Below are positions 43,098-53,608 of a stretch of DNA of 64,000 bases, piece by piece (positions within the stretch are counted from its first letter, which is position 1; every line of letters starts with the position of its first letter). The DNA is from Clavaria fumosa. Lineage: Eukaryota; Basidiomycota; Agaricomycetes; Agaricales; Clavariaceae. The stretch lies in assembly GCA_951802425.1 (NCBI GenBank), contig OX637794.1, positions 4,960,001 to 5,024,000 on the forward strand, written 5' to 3'. The notes under the pieces are model-generated. The model made no database searches. It was not told the DNA's origin and saw nothing but the letters and a program-made list of their open reading frames with translations. The position numbers were made by a program, and so were the translations under genes.

Positions 43098-44763
43098 CCC
43101 TTTCCCAATTGTAACACCACTCCGGTGGAAGTGCTGGGATACCTTGCTAGCCTCTACCGGTATTCTGGCCGACTATAGTGATGTTGTTGAAGGCTTAAAG
43201 CACAGCTTCAACATTGGTATTTCTTCTTCCCTCACCTGCACTTTCTCGCCCCCAAATCACAAATCAGCCACTGAAAATGAAGAAATCATAGATAAACACA
43301 TAGACACTGAGCTCGCCCTGGGTCGTTATACTGGCCCGTTCTCTCCTTCTGAATTGAATGAAACTTTCGGCCACTACCGCACCGCGCCACTCGGCGTTGT
43401 CTTTGACTCCGCCTCGGGGAAAGCTCGAGTCATCAACGACCACTCCTTCCCCCGTAACGACCCTCTGAACTCCTCCACAAACTCGGAGATCGATGCCGCC
43501 CTCTTCCCATGCGACTGGGGGTCCTGGCTAGACTGTTTCTTGGCAGTCTTGGAAGCTCCCCCAGGTACCGAGGTTGCTGTCTTTGACGTTGACTCCGCGC
43601 ATCGCCGTATGCCAACCTCGCCCCGTGATCGCCTCCATGTCTGTGTCGCATGGAAGGGCTTTGTATACATTGACCACTGCTGCTGCTTTGGTTGTACAAG
43701 TTCAAGTGGGATTTTCGGCCGTGTAGCTGATGCGATTGTTGCAATATACATGAAGAAGGGCTGTGATAAAATTATTAAATGGGCCGACGACTTCACCTTT
43801 TGGCGGTTCCCTCTGCATAAACCCCCTGCACGCCGCGGTTACTCCTTCGCTTACGATGAATCCCTTATACGGTCGATTGCCACATCCCTTGGATGGCCGT
43901 GGTCCGCAAAACCTGGAAAATGCCTCCCATTCGCTACCGTCTTCAAATACCTTGGTTTTATTTGGAATCTCGTTGATAAGTCTGTGTGTCTCCCAGAAAC
44001 GAAACGCTGCAAAATCCTTGCGAAGATTGAAAAAATCACGTCATGCCCTTCTGTCGTGAAAAAAGATGTCGAGTCCCTCGTTGGCTCACTCAACCACTGC
44101 GCAGTTGCTATAAAATTTAGTAGGACTCATTTGCCCTCCCTATACCGGCTCTTAAGCAAATTCAACCAGTATCCTTCACCCTTCGTAAAGCTTCGGCCGC
44201 CCAAGGATGTGCATGCCGACCTAGCCTGGTGGAAGCTCTCGCTGTCACAACCTTGGTGCGGAATGAAAATCAACCCTGCACCCCCTTTCCACCCTGCCTG
44301 CATCCATGTCGATGCTTCCGACTGGGGAATCGGTCTCGTCGTCGACTCGCAATGGCGTGCTTGGAAACTCTGTCCCACATGGAAGTCCGAAGGGCACGAT
44401 ATTGGCTGGGCGGAGATGATTGCGGTGGAGCTCGCCACCGCAACCCTCATCAGACTGGGCCTCTCTGCCGTATCTGTCACAATCCGCTCGGACAACGCAG
44501 GTGTGGTTGGCGCGTTCCGCTGCCAAAACTCACGTAGCCCGACACAGAACGCTTCCCTGCGCCGCACGCTAATGCTCGCACATGATTATGACATCCGATT
44601 GCACTTTGTGTGGATCCCTTCCCTTTCCAACCTTGCAGATAGCCCTTCGCGAGGTTCCCCTATGCGTTGGGACTCTCTCCTGCCCTGTCCCCCCACCCCT
44701 TTCGCACTTCGCGAACTCGTGTTCCCTGTTCAATGTAGCTCCGAGCTACCTGCCCCCTCTTAA
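43090..44763 (+). CDS. Reverse transcriptase-RNase H of element 3
   Basis: Intact frame ending at 44763; open in the same frame from 42586 or earlier, overlapping gag in the +1 frame, so the real start (frameshift or internal initiation) is undecided. RT motifs in order: SPPNHKSATEN, INDHSFPR, AVFDVDSAHRRMP, DHCCCFGC, catalytic WADDF (43780-43794), LGFIWN. The RNase H module has HVDASDWGIG, AEMIAVELA, RSDNAG and NLADSPSR with its acidic residues. Closely comparable to element 1, where the same region is frameshifted. Confidence 0.9.
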   Translation, partial: SSNPFPIVTPLRWKCWDTLLASTGILADYSDVVEGLKHSFNIGISSSLTCTFSPPNHKSATENEEIIDKHIDTELALGRYTGPFSPSELNETFGHYRTAPLGVVFDSASGKARVINDHSFPRNDPLNSSTNSEIDAALFPCDWGSWLDCFLAVLEAPPGTEVAVFDVDSAHRRMPTSPRDRLHVCVAWKGFVYIDHCCCFGCTSSSGIFGRVADAIVAIYMKKGCDKIIKWADDFTFWRFPLHKPPARRGYSFAYDESLIRSIATSLGWPWSAKPGKCLPFATVFKYLGFIWNLVDKSVCLPETKRCKILAKIEKITSCPSVVKKDVESLVGSLNHCAVAIKFSRTHLPSLYRLLSKFNQYPSPFVKLRPPKDVHADLAWWKLSLSQPWCGMKINPAPPFHPACIHVDASDWGIGLVVDSQWRAWKLCPTWKSEGHDIGWAEMIAVELATATLIRLGLSAVSVTIRSDNAGVVGAFRCQNSRSPTQNASLRRTLMLAHDYDIRLHFVWIPSLSNLADSPSRGSPMRWDSLLPCPPTPFALRELVFPVQCSSELPAPS

Positions 44764-45077
44764 TGCAAAACCTTCCATGTCGATTCCCCGTGCGCCAACT
44801 TTGGGACGATGTTCTACCTTATTACAACCCGTGCGCCAACTTTTGGGACGCTGTTCTACCTTATTACAACCCCTCGGACAACAATATGTTGCATGTAGAG
44901 CTCGTTTGTACCATTCACATGTAAACCCAGCCTTCCAGTATCGAAGTCGCTGGAATCTCCTAGATTCCTCGTTCCTGACCTGTCAGCCGGCCTATTCTGA
45001 AACTTGGGGCTGACGGTCCCCCATCATACTTATAGCTCATGCGTGCCCATTAGCCATTTACCAAACACGACGCCTCC
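44764..45077 (+). other. Element 3 spacer with 41-bp direct duplication
   Basis: Two tandem copies, 44789-44829 and 44830-44871, of cgtgcgccaacttt...attacaacc, differing by one indel and one substitution. No gene. Confidence 0.85.
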
Positions 45078-46127
45078 ATGCCTGCCAACATTACCATCCG
45101 GAAGGACCTAGTTGCCAGCGCAATTGCCTCAGCGTGGTCCCCATCAACCCGCGAGCTCTACAACCGGGGCGTATCACGCTTCCTCGCATGGTGCGAAGCT
45201 AACGAAGTGGACGCGGAATCGCGCTTCCCGACTCCTGAATCTCTACTTTGTGCATTTGCGGCCTCATCCTTAGGCTTGCGATCCGCGTCTGCAGTGCGTA
45301 ACAACCTAGCAGGTATCCGTGCCTGGCATATCTTCAATGATCTGCAGTACATGGGTGGTACTCGCCTGCTCTACGTCATTCGGGGCCTCGAAAACCAAGC
45401 ACCCACCAACTCCCGGCTACCTGCCCGACCAGCAATCCGCCTCCCTCATATCGTAGCTCTCCATGACGGTCTGGACCTGAGCAACAGCCTGGACGCTGCC
45501 GTCTTCGCTTTGGCTACCTGTTCCTTCTGGGGCCAAGCGAGATTGGGTGAGCTGCTGCCAGCAAACGCAAGCACCCCCAGCGGTAACATTGCCCGCTTAC
45601 GTAACGTGTCCCTGCCCTCATCAAGACTAGGATCTAGGATGATCCATCTTCCATGGACGAAAACGAAGAAAAGTAGGGGCGACTCCATCGCTATATGTCG
45701 CCAACGCGGTCCTGCGGATCCCATCTGGGCGCTAGAAAACCACATCACATTAAATGGCCTATTCAGTGCTCCCAACGCCCCCCTTGCCAGCTACCGCAGC
45801 TCAAACGGATCCTTATCCCTCCTGTCGAAGCACTCCTTCCTGAAGCGTTGCAATGCAATCCTTGGATCCCTCGGCTATGGGCGCTTCTCCGGCCATTGCT
45901 TCAGGATAGGAGGAACGACCGAACTGCTGGTCCGGGGTGTCAACCCTAACATTGTGCGAGTCATGGGACGCTGGTCCTCAGACAGCTTCTTGCGCTACTG
46001 GCGGAATATCTCCGACATCGCAGCTCTACACATCGAACTGATGGATGATGGTGTTCTCTCTGGGTGCCGTTCCGGGGTCGCGGGGTTGCCCGCTGCGGGT
46101 GGCTCCCCACCGGCACCCCACAGATAG
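45078..46127 (+). CDS. Tyrosine recombinase of element 3
   Basis: Intact, 349 residues. Catalytic set R155 (QARLGELL), H273-x2-R276 (GHCFRIGG), W299 (GRWSS) and nucleophile Y307 (LRYWR). N-terminal core-binding part includes TRELYNRGVSRFLAWC. It lacks the 70-residue N-terminal extension of the element 1 protein. The 3' end of the gene overlaps the start of B1 by about 30 bases. Confidence 0.93.
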   Translation: MPANITIRKDLVASAIASAWSPSTRELYNRGVSRFLAWCEANEVDAESRFPTPESLLCAFAASSLGLRSASAVRNNLAGIRAWHIFNDLQYMGGTRLLYVIRGLENQAPTNSRLPARPAIRLPHIVALHDGLDLSNSLDAAVFALATCSFWGQARLGELLPANASTPSGNIARLRNVSLPSSRLGSRMIHLPWTKTKKSRGDSIAICRQRGPADPIWALENHITLNGLFSAPNAPLASYRSSNGSLSLLSKHSFLKRCNAILGSLGYGRFSGHCFRIGGTTELLVRGVNPNIVRVMGRWSSDSFLRYWRNISDIAALHIELMDDGVLSGCRSGVAGLPAAGGSPPAPHR

Positions 46128-46243
46128 GAGTTCGCAGGACACGAACACCTCTCTCCCCCGAAATGTAGACACGATCTGTAATTCCATGTGTACTAATCCT
46201 ACTTCCTGCCACTGCAACTCTACAACTGGCGGGAGGGACGAGA
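46097..46243 (+). repeat. Element 3 terminal repeat B1
   Basis: 147 bp, starting gggtggctcccc and ending gagggacgaga, abutting A2; overlaps the recombinase C-terminal codons. Confidence 0.9.
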
Positions 46244-46413
46244 TGCACGGACTCGAAACGGAACAAGTAAGAGTCCGACATCTCGGACAAAGCCAAACAA
46301 ACTCAAATTCAAACATAATTTTCTATTCTACACCTCCTCTCTCTCCTACCATTACCACCTCTGTAGCACCAGTTGTTAACGTTACACTCTACTCCTCGCT
46401 CTCAATTTTTAAA
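46244..46413 (+). repeat. Element 3 terminal repeat A2
   Basis: 170-bp copy of A1, followed by 40 bp unique DNA and then B2. Confidence 0.93.
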
Positions 46414-46453
46414 CCCTCCCTCCTCTCCCTGTTTGATTGTGTCTTCGCCGATG

Positions 46454-46600
46454 GGGTGGCTCCCCACCGGCACCCCACAGATAGGAGTTCACAGGACACG
46501 AACACCTCTCTCCCCCGAAATGTAGACACGATCTGTAATTCCATGTGTACTAATCCTACTTCCTGCCACTGCAACTCTACAACTGGCGGGAGGGACGAGA
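46454..46600 (+). repeat. Element 3 terminal repeat B2 (right end)
   Basis: 147 bp, one substitution from B1. Flanking sequence turns unique at atgtaaac. Confidence 0.92.
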
Positions 46601-47045
46601 ATGTAAACTTCAAAGTCACCTGACCTGCAGCTTGGCACATCATGTGATCCAAGGGTCTGAGTGTGGGAACACTGGCAAGTGCCAAAGCATTTGGTATATA
46701 TACTTTTGCTTTTCCTTTTTTGTACTCTTTTCCCCTTATCTTAGTATTGTTGTCATGACCTTACCTTTAAGTTGTGTGAGACCCAGTCTGATATAATACT
46801 AATATCTGCCTGTCTGCCCTAGCCCCGTGTCCTAACCTGGCTAGCCTGGACCCTTAATTTCAAACTGTGACACGTTGTCACAGCTCAGCCCCTATCATCC
46901 TCTTCTCCTATCCCTTGCCCATGGTGTGTAACAGAACCATGTGAAATTTTTACTATGTGTAGATACACATGACCAGACCTGGAGGACGACTACTGTGACC
47001 CTCTCTGAGTGATACTGAGTGCCCAAGGCCCAGAACCTTATTTTA
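46601..47045. other. Intergenic, retrotransposon-like debris
   Basis: No gene. Contains a TATA-like ggtatatatac at about 46690 and a gacacgttgtcac inverted motif near 46868, possibly the untranslated leader of the gag fragment that follows. Confidence 0.45.
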
Positions 47046-47390
47046 CAGTGCCATAGGATGCTGGACCTAGCTGTTGCCCCCTTCAATGGGCAGAAAAGGA
47101 ACTTCCATATGTTCCTCCAATCACTTTGCCTCCTGTTTATGGCAAACCTGACTGTCTATGCTATGGACCTGGTGAAGGTCCTTTTTGCTCTGAGCAAAAT
47201 TACTGGAGAAGGATTCACCACAGAATGGGTGAATATGAAGGCGGAAGAGATCCTGGGTAATGGTGAGGCTGGAACCTGGGCAGAGTTTGTGGAGGGAATG
47301 AAGTGGGCATTTGATGACCCAAATGACTGTGTGACTGCCCTTGCAGATATTGTCAGGACCCATTCATTTTTCCTTTGCCCAAGCTGACTT
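47046..47390 (+). pseudogene. Gypsy-type retrotransposon gag fragment
   Basis: APFNGQKRNFHMFLQSLCLLFMANLTV, ALSKITGEGFTTEW and TWAEFVEGMKWAFDDPN follow the pattern of Ty3/Gypsy gag (PFxG...FLxxxxLYFxAN...ALSxMxxGxAxxW...WxxFxxxFxxxFxDPN). It ends abruptly at about 47341, where a repeat shared with 60485 begins, so pol is lost. Confidence 0.7.
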
Positions 47391-48690
47391 TACCAACACC
47401 TATGAACCTCCTGATGGCCCTCTACAACCTCACAAGCTCCTCTACACACTTCTGGAACCTGCCATCCTCTTCCAGAAGCCTCCCCGACCTCCCCTGCATT
47501 CACATGACACTTGCGACCACCATGCCATACTTGCAACACCTCTCTCCACCTCACCCATGCATATACTTTGCCCGGCCCCACCATCTTGACATGCAACATG
47601 CCATTGTGCATCTTCTTCAGCTGACATGTGACTTGCCATGCAGCACCCCCAGCACTACCACTACCAGCACTAATATATTATCAGCATTATGACCATTACC
47701 CACATTACCAGTGTTACCCACATGACCTCCCACCCAAGGTCACCTGCATCACTAGCGTCACCTGCATCACTAGTGTCACCCACATGACCACTCTTATGAC
47801 CTTGTGACCTTAACACTCAAATGTGCCACCAACAGTCAGCTGCATGTACTTTTCAATATGCCTTCCTTCTTGTCCCCAGTAGTCTATAACTACACTAGTT
47901 ATGATCCGAAGATCCTCTCATAGTTATAGTTACGTATATGATTACTTAACCAGGTCATGACCCATGACTGGTCATGCTTGTGACCTTACCTATGCTTTCT
48001 TAACCCCTCATGACCTTAGCAGAACATGCGCCTAGTCACTTTACAACTAAACATACCCCATACTACCATAGTCTTGTTGCTTGGCAACCTCTGTACTTTT
48101 CCTTTTCTGTTATACTTCCTGTATGCATGTATATAAAGTCTCGCATGTACTTACGGTACTCTAGACTTGATATTGATGCACTTTTGGTTGAAGCTTGAGG
48201 CCATGATGCCCTTTGAGCTTGGAACCATTGCGATTGATAGGTCTTGTCTCTCTTGGTGACCTCAAGATTGCCAAGACACCTTTGCTTTATTCTAACACAT
48301 CCTCCATGCTCGTACAACTTGTGCACTTAAGTATTCTCTTCATTTCATCTTGGTACTGATTTCTTCAAACCCCACAGGTTCTCTCATCAGTTGGCAAAGT
48401 CATTGCCTTCACTGACACACCTCTCAACACTGTCGCAGCCACCCGCAACCTTCTCAACATCATCTGTTTCTCCCACCTTGTCTATTTCTCTTTCTTCACT
48501 TCATTGGTTGACCTTGCAACCTTCTCAGTGACATCTTCTTTCTCTCAACTCATCTTTTTCCCATTCTACACTTCATCTACTGACTTTGCAACCTTTCCAG
48601 TGACATCTCCCTCCTCTCTACTTATCTCTTTCCATTCTTACATCCTCTCAGATGTTTTTGCGACCTTCCAGGACATTTTTTCTCCATGCC
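47341..48690 (+). repeat. Dispersed repeat, plus copy (partner at 59030-60485)
   Basis: Blocks 47341-47650, about 47820-48370 and 48370-48690 match the minus strand of 60485-60180, 59910-59380 and 59390-59030 in order, with VNTR-like differences between. Includes tcctctcatagttatag, a tatataaag TATA-like site at about 48130 and tandem units around cttctcagtgacatct. Probably the 3' part and long terminal repeat of a gypsy-like element. Confidence 0.65.
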
Positions 48691-48909
48691 CCTCTGTTTG
48701 ATTAAGGCACATCTGAATTTATGCTCCAATGGCAACTATTATTACATGATAAAATGGGCACAGATCGAGATGTTTTTAAGCAAGCTTTTCTCTCTGCTCT
48801 GTAATAGCACCTGCACTGGCACTCAAGGCACTCACACAACTCCATTCACACAATGTACCAGCCCCAGCTAGGGCTCTGCTGACAACTGAGCAGTGGAATG
48901 TCAACCAGG

Positions 48910-49095
48910 TTACTCAGGATTCGAACAGGTTTGAACCAGTTCAAACTGGTTCTCATTTGCAGACCTCACTGTGAACTGAGAACTGAACTTTAGGTTCAGT
49001 TCAGTCCACAGTGTTCTTGTGAACTGGACTTTTGGTCCAGTTCTAAATGGTTCAGGTTTGAACTGAAGTTCAGAACTGAACTTATCCATCACTAC
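48910..49095. repeat. GTTCAAAC/GAACTG-rich inverted-repeat tract
   Basis: Dense variants of gttcaaac, gaactgaac and ggttcag in both orientations (aggtttgaaccagttcaaactgg; aactgaactttaggttcagttc). Resembles subterminal repeats of a DNA transposon. Confidence 0.55.
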
Positions 49096-49112
49096 TTGGG
49101 AAGAGGGACAAG

Positions 49113-50567
49113 ATGAGATTAACCTGGCTGTTCAAGCGTGGTTTTCCAGCACAGTTGCACTGGCAGAGGAACTTGCAACCAAGCATTCAAAGAAGCCAAG
49201 GCACTTCCTAGACCTATTCTTCCATGGCAGAGCAAAAATGTTAACACAAAGGAGCTCTACAGACTCGTGGAATGCTTGGTCCAGTATCACAGCGGAACAA
49301 GAGAATGGTGGTAAGTTGACTATGTCATCTATGGAATCTTTATTAAAACAAGGCATAGACACTGACAGGCACTCAAACCTGATTGACATCCAGGAGGAAC
49401 AACATCACGAATACCTTGCCCTCACACAGGAGGCCAAAGACAAACTTGTCCACAATTTTGACTTGGAAAAGGGTCAATGCAAGACAGCTGTCCATATATC
49501 CTCATGAGGGCATATTCAGGATGTATCAAATGCCACACGAAACATTGAGTTGATTGTAAGTCTTACCGGCAATGTGCTGTGTCTGCCGCTCTTGACATCA
49601 TCACACACACACAGCTGCAAGGGCTCAGGGTTCGGGTTGGCATTGAAGGCTTTTTTGTCATTCCTCAAGCATTGAGCGCATTCCATATGGCTCTGCATTG
49701 GTACTTTACATCCCCCATGCTAGAGGAATATATGGGGATTTCCATCTGGAAACATTGGAATATGGAAGAGGTTGGGTTAAAGATAGAGGCATTTGCATTG
49801 GCAGGATCTAAGATATCAAGTAAGTCATTGCTGCCCTTGACAAGACCCTAGCCTGACCCCAGGCATGGAGATATGCTTACCAGGTCAAAGGACAAAGCCG
49901 ACTATATCAAAGGCTGCATACGAGACAAGATCAATACAATGCTCAGTAAACAACTCAACCTTACCTGGAAAGGTGCTGATTGCTCACTTTTTATCCAGTT
50001 GAGATCACCGGGACACCGAACACAGTCATGCAGTATGTCAAATACGAAACCGAGATTGTTCACAAGTACAGTGTGGAACCCACTGGATGGACACATGACA
50101 CTTGGGCAAACCCAAGCAAGCTCACCTCCAGTATCCCACCTCTACAGGCTCTCCTTCACACAATTGAATCAGGTGCATGCAAGTTTGTGAAGCTGAATTC
50201 TGAAACCCTGCAGGCCCGGTTGAAAGAGTACCACCAGCAGGTCACTGATGGCAAGATCTCCCTCCGAAAGAGGAAGCAAAGAAGTGATAAAGGAACCATG
50301 AAACGGAGGGCACCTGTGGTCATTTCAAGCTCTAGCTCATCTGAGGAAGACTCTAGCAGTGGGTCTGCTGAGATGGGCCTGACAAGGAAGCAGTGCATAG
50401 GCAATCCTGTTGAAAGGGCTTCTGTTGGTGGGAAGCAGCCAAAGAGTTCGGTTATGCCACACAGCAGTGGTCATGATGGTGTGCAGCCATCAGTGGGTGG
50501 GAAGTGGCCCAAGAGCTCTATAACACAGACTGAGTGGTGGGTTCCTCACACAATAGCCATCCAATAA
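49113..50567 (+). pseudogene. Multi-exon gene of unknown function with a nonsense codon
   Basis: Not recognised by function; it resembles proteins I associate with transposon-rich regions of mushroom genomes (not verified). Pieces: 49113-49507 onward (AVQAWFSSTVALAEELATKHSKK; LTQEAKDKLVHNFD), read through a TGA at 49505-49507 to TRNIELI at about 49555; a second exon from 49610 (GLRVRVGIEGFFVI, MALHWYFTS, ISIWKHWNMEEV) to about 49820; KADYIKGCIRDKINTML near 49900-49940; and 49992-50567 (VEITGTPNTVMQYVKYETEIV, GWTHDTWANPSKL, then Ser-rich tail). The TGA replaces what reads like an Arg codon. Exon joins in the middle are not resolved. Confidence 0.5.
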
Positions 50568-50932
50568 TGACTTTATACTTACTTGACAATGTTATCATTC
50601 TGGCTCTTCACTGTCATCCACAATGTGGATTCTATAGCCTGTGTCCGTTGCTCAGAACAATGAGCTCAAGTTCACATGGTTTTCAAAAGGACAATGTGAC
50701 CAGCTGCTGCATTGGGAAGGCAGTGTGGGAAGAGGCCTGTGCACAAATGCAGGCTGAACATTACATGAGTGGGGTGGAATCATGGAGAGCTATTGAAGGT
50801 GATAACAGCGGGTAAGAGGAAGCGCGTATTTGGCCCACTAAGTAGTGGCCCACTGTGGGAACCCAGGGTGGGATCCCACGTGTAGCGGAGTTGCCCCAAT
50901 ACAAGGTCAAACATATCATAGTAACCTTCCAA
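50568..50932. other. Intergenic upstream of COA1
   Basis: No gene recognised in these 365 bases. The last 100 bp should hold the COA1 promoter. Confidence 0.5.
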
Positions 50933-51757
50933 ATGATAGCCCGAGTCCATCCTTCCGCTCCAAGGCTCTCCATACGTCGTTCATATCACGGGCGTTTAGC
51001 ATGTACATCCTTGCAGCGTTACTTCGCTATTCACCGACTGCCGCCACCCTCATCGCAGTCCCTAGTAACACGACTATGGTCTTTGAGAAGCTGTCAATAC
51101 GCTGCTCTTGCTCCGCGCAGAGAGCTCCCGACGCTTAAGGTGTCTTTGTTCATTCGCTCGAGAAACTCCATGCTTAGGCGAGACGTATAGCGCAAATGGC
51201 CTTTCTTCCTAGCTTTGTGTGCCACAGGCCTTTCCGCCTGGGCGGCCTTCCTGTATTCTGTGGTGAATCAAGAAAAGGCCAATTCATCTGTAGTCCTAGC
51301 CGTCTTGCGTACCGTTCAAAAGAGCTCAGAGATACAGAATTTATTGGGTGAAAATATCCGACCTGAGCCTGTCTGGTGGCAGAACGGGAATCCCTGGATC
51401 AGCGGAAAGGCGAGTCATCTCAATGCTGATTGCAAATACGGTATGACCTAAGCAGTTCGTAGGTCCAAATGCTGCGAGGCGATGTCGATATCAAGGTTCG
51501 GCTGCGAGGCGACAATGGTGCGTTCCTAACGTTTCTCATATCTCACTTGCTAGAGCATCACACAGGTGCCGGAACACTGTATTTCACTAGCGTGCGCAAG
51601 AATACAGGAGAACCGTTCACAATATGTGTGTTCATACTTTGCTTGCTGCGCTTTTGCCTTATCTCATTCGACAGTGCGATTCAAGCTGATTGCCGATGAC
51701 GAGAGGGAGGCCCATGTCCCTATTACTGAAGTTGACGTGGTAGAACGCAAGCTGTAG
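50933..51757 (+). CDS. COA1: COA1-like cytochrome c oxidase assembly factor
   Basis: Mitochondrial inner-membrane factor of early Cox1 assembly. Five exons: 50933-51139, 51191-51409, 51463-51517, 51566-51625 and 51675-51757; 207 residues. The first 68 residues are rich in Arg and Ser with no acidic stretch, a matrix-targeting presequence. Then LPTLKRKWP leads into one membrane helix (FFLALCATGLSAWAAFLY) and the COA1 domain: VVLAVLRTVQKSSEIQNLLGE, GNPWISGK, GDVDIKVRLRG, GTLYFTSVRK, EPFTILRFKLIADD. The intron after 51409 uses a GC donor (aag|gcgagt), the only choice that keeps the frame. This assignment rests on motif order. Confidence 0.85.
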
Positions 51758-51881
51758 AAATCTTGTCTCTTTCGCCTAATGTTGCTGTGTACAGTAAGGT
51801 AGAGTGGCGGAGTTGGAATAGTGTGCCATACTAAGCGCAAATAAAAAAAGTGCAGTCGGCCTTACACTTACTCTGAGGACA

Positions 51882-53282
51882 ATGGCCAAGAAGAAGAACA
51901 AACAGGTTCGGATTCCCGTTGCGAGTCATATACAACATGACACAGGTCTTTTGCGCAGATCATTCGACCATGGTGTTGGTACTGTGAAAGGGAGTTCGAG
52001 GACGAGAAAGGTGAGCGAACCTCTCCCATCCTTTCTCGTATCTGAACAAGCACCATCGCAGTGCTGATGCAACATCAAAAGGCCAAACACTTTAAATGTA
52101 ACATGTGTCCACGCCGTCTGAACACAGCAGGAGGCCTCGCCGTGCATATTCAGCAAGTCCATAAACTGGAGCCCGAGAAGTATGTCGCCTCGTTTTCCCT
52201 GCTCCACGCCCGCTGATTATTGCAAGCCTCCCACGAATCGAGAATGCCTTACCTGGTCGTGATGGATATGAGGTCGAGATATTTGGGATGGAGGGTATTC
52301 CCGCTCCTGACGTTGCAGATTACAAGCGCCGCAAGGAGATAGAGCTCGGGCTCGCCGCAGGCTCCATTTCTCAACCTCAAGCCAAGCGTCCTAAAGTGGA
52401 GAACCGTCCCCTGTCGGAGGAAGAATTGAAAGCGCAGCTCGAGGCGCATAAGGCTTTGATGGGAGCTTCCGATAACTCGTCTGCGCTTCCTGTTCCGGAG
52501 GCGAGCGCCAGTGCCATCTATGGCGCCCCTGCGCAAACTTATGTCGCTCCTTCTACCGCCGTGCCAGGCATTTCACCCGTACCTATTTCTGTGGCATTTC
52601 CAGGTGCGCCACCTCCTTTCGTGCCTGCTCTTGCACCATCAGGCGCCCTTCCTATCCCGCCACCTTTTCCTCCCATGCCGATCTTCCCTCCTGGGTGAGT
52701 CTTGCGCACATTTCCTGCGGTGTTTCCAAGCCTGACAATAGGCTTTCAGACCCCCTGGAGTTGTATTTCCTCCTGGGTTTCCGCCGCCACCACTAGGCAT
52801 GATACCCCCTCCCATCCTGCCCGGAATGCCTCCTGGTGGCGGGCCACAGTTCTCGCAAGGAATACCTCCCCCTCTCGTCCCACCTGCCGTGGCTGGGATT
52901 CCCGGTGCGCGGCCCATTCCATCTACCGCTTCCCAAAATACTGCCACCAGCCCGACGCCACCGCCGTCGCAAGAGCCACCTTCAGCCAAGGTCGGAGAGT
53001 CACCGCCTCCGTTAACCTTGCCCGATCCTTCTCGCTCTCAGACCAATCCCCCTTTCAAAAAGAAGACGGTCCTTAAATATACTGATGCTAACTTTTCATC
53101 GGTATGCCTTGGACTTGATTATCTGAGAAAATTTCTAATTCATCGCCTCACAGCTGGAGCATCGTTCCCGTGATCCGAAGTACTACTTCCTCCCTCCTTC
53201 CACAAGTGACTCTCACGCAGTATCACCACCCAATGAGGAAATGAAAGGCAAGAAAAGAGCTCGAGCAGAAGATTTCTATTGA
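51882..53282 (+). CDS. BuGZ/ZNF207-like C2H2 zinc-finger protein
   Basis: Homologue of BuGZ/ZNF207, a nuclear protein linked in animals to spindle/kinetochore function and splicing. Six exons: 51882-51905, 51959-52010, 52062-52179, 52227-52694, 52750-53101 and 53154-53282; 380 residues. The start MAKKKNKQ is followed by [14 protein letters not shown] and [25 protein letters not shown], two C2H2 fingers, then [16 protein letters not shown], diagnostic of the family. The rest is Pro/Gly-rich low complexity ([20 protein letters not shown]), then a conserved-looking DPKYYFLPP and a C-terminal [12 protein letters not shown] resembling a nuclear-localisation signal. Confidence 0.9.
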
Positions 53283-53608
53283 GTTTCATGCAAGCCACCC
53301 CTAAGAACATCACCTTATACTCTGTCGTGATTAGTTCGGCTGTTGAAGTTTCAATGATAGACGTAGCGTCGTTTGACTACTATCCACGCCATTGCTTGCT
53401 TATGTTTGAGTGGTTGCTATTGGCAAACATTGCATTGCTGAGATACTTGCGCTTCGTATGCACCATACGGTATGGTGCACTTTGGCATCGCTTGACATCG
53501 CTTGACTTGCCTGTAATTAAATGCTACCTGAGGCTGGATCTGGATGTATTGGTCAGCGTGCCTGACGGTCGCGCGACTTCGCCGGGCTTCAGTCAAATTT
53601 CAGCTCCC
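53283..53608. other. Intergenic between the zinc-finger gene and SCD6
   Basis: 326 bases, no gene. Contains a small palindromic gcaccatacggtatggtgc near 53459-53477. Confidence 0.55.

Larger units (their letters stand above)
40814..46600 (+). mobile_element. Ngaro-type retrotransposon, element 3, apparently intact
   Basis: 5787 bp with split direct repeats A1 (40814-40983), genes, B1 (46097-46243), A2 (46244-46413), B2 (46454-46600). A copies are both 170 bp; B copies are both 147 bp with one difference seen (ttcgcagg against ttcacagg). Gag, RT-RNase H and recombinase frames are all open if the gag intron is spliced. Same gene order as element 1 but a different family: terminal repeats unrelated, proteins only moderately similar. 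Confidence 0.92.
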
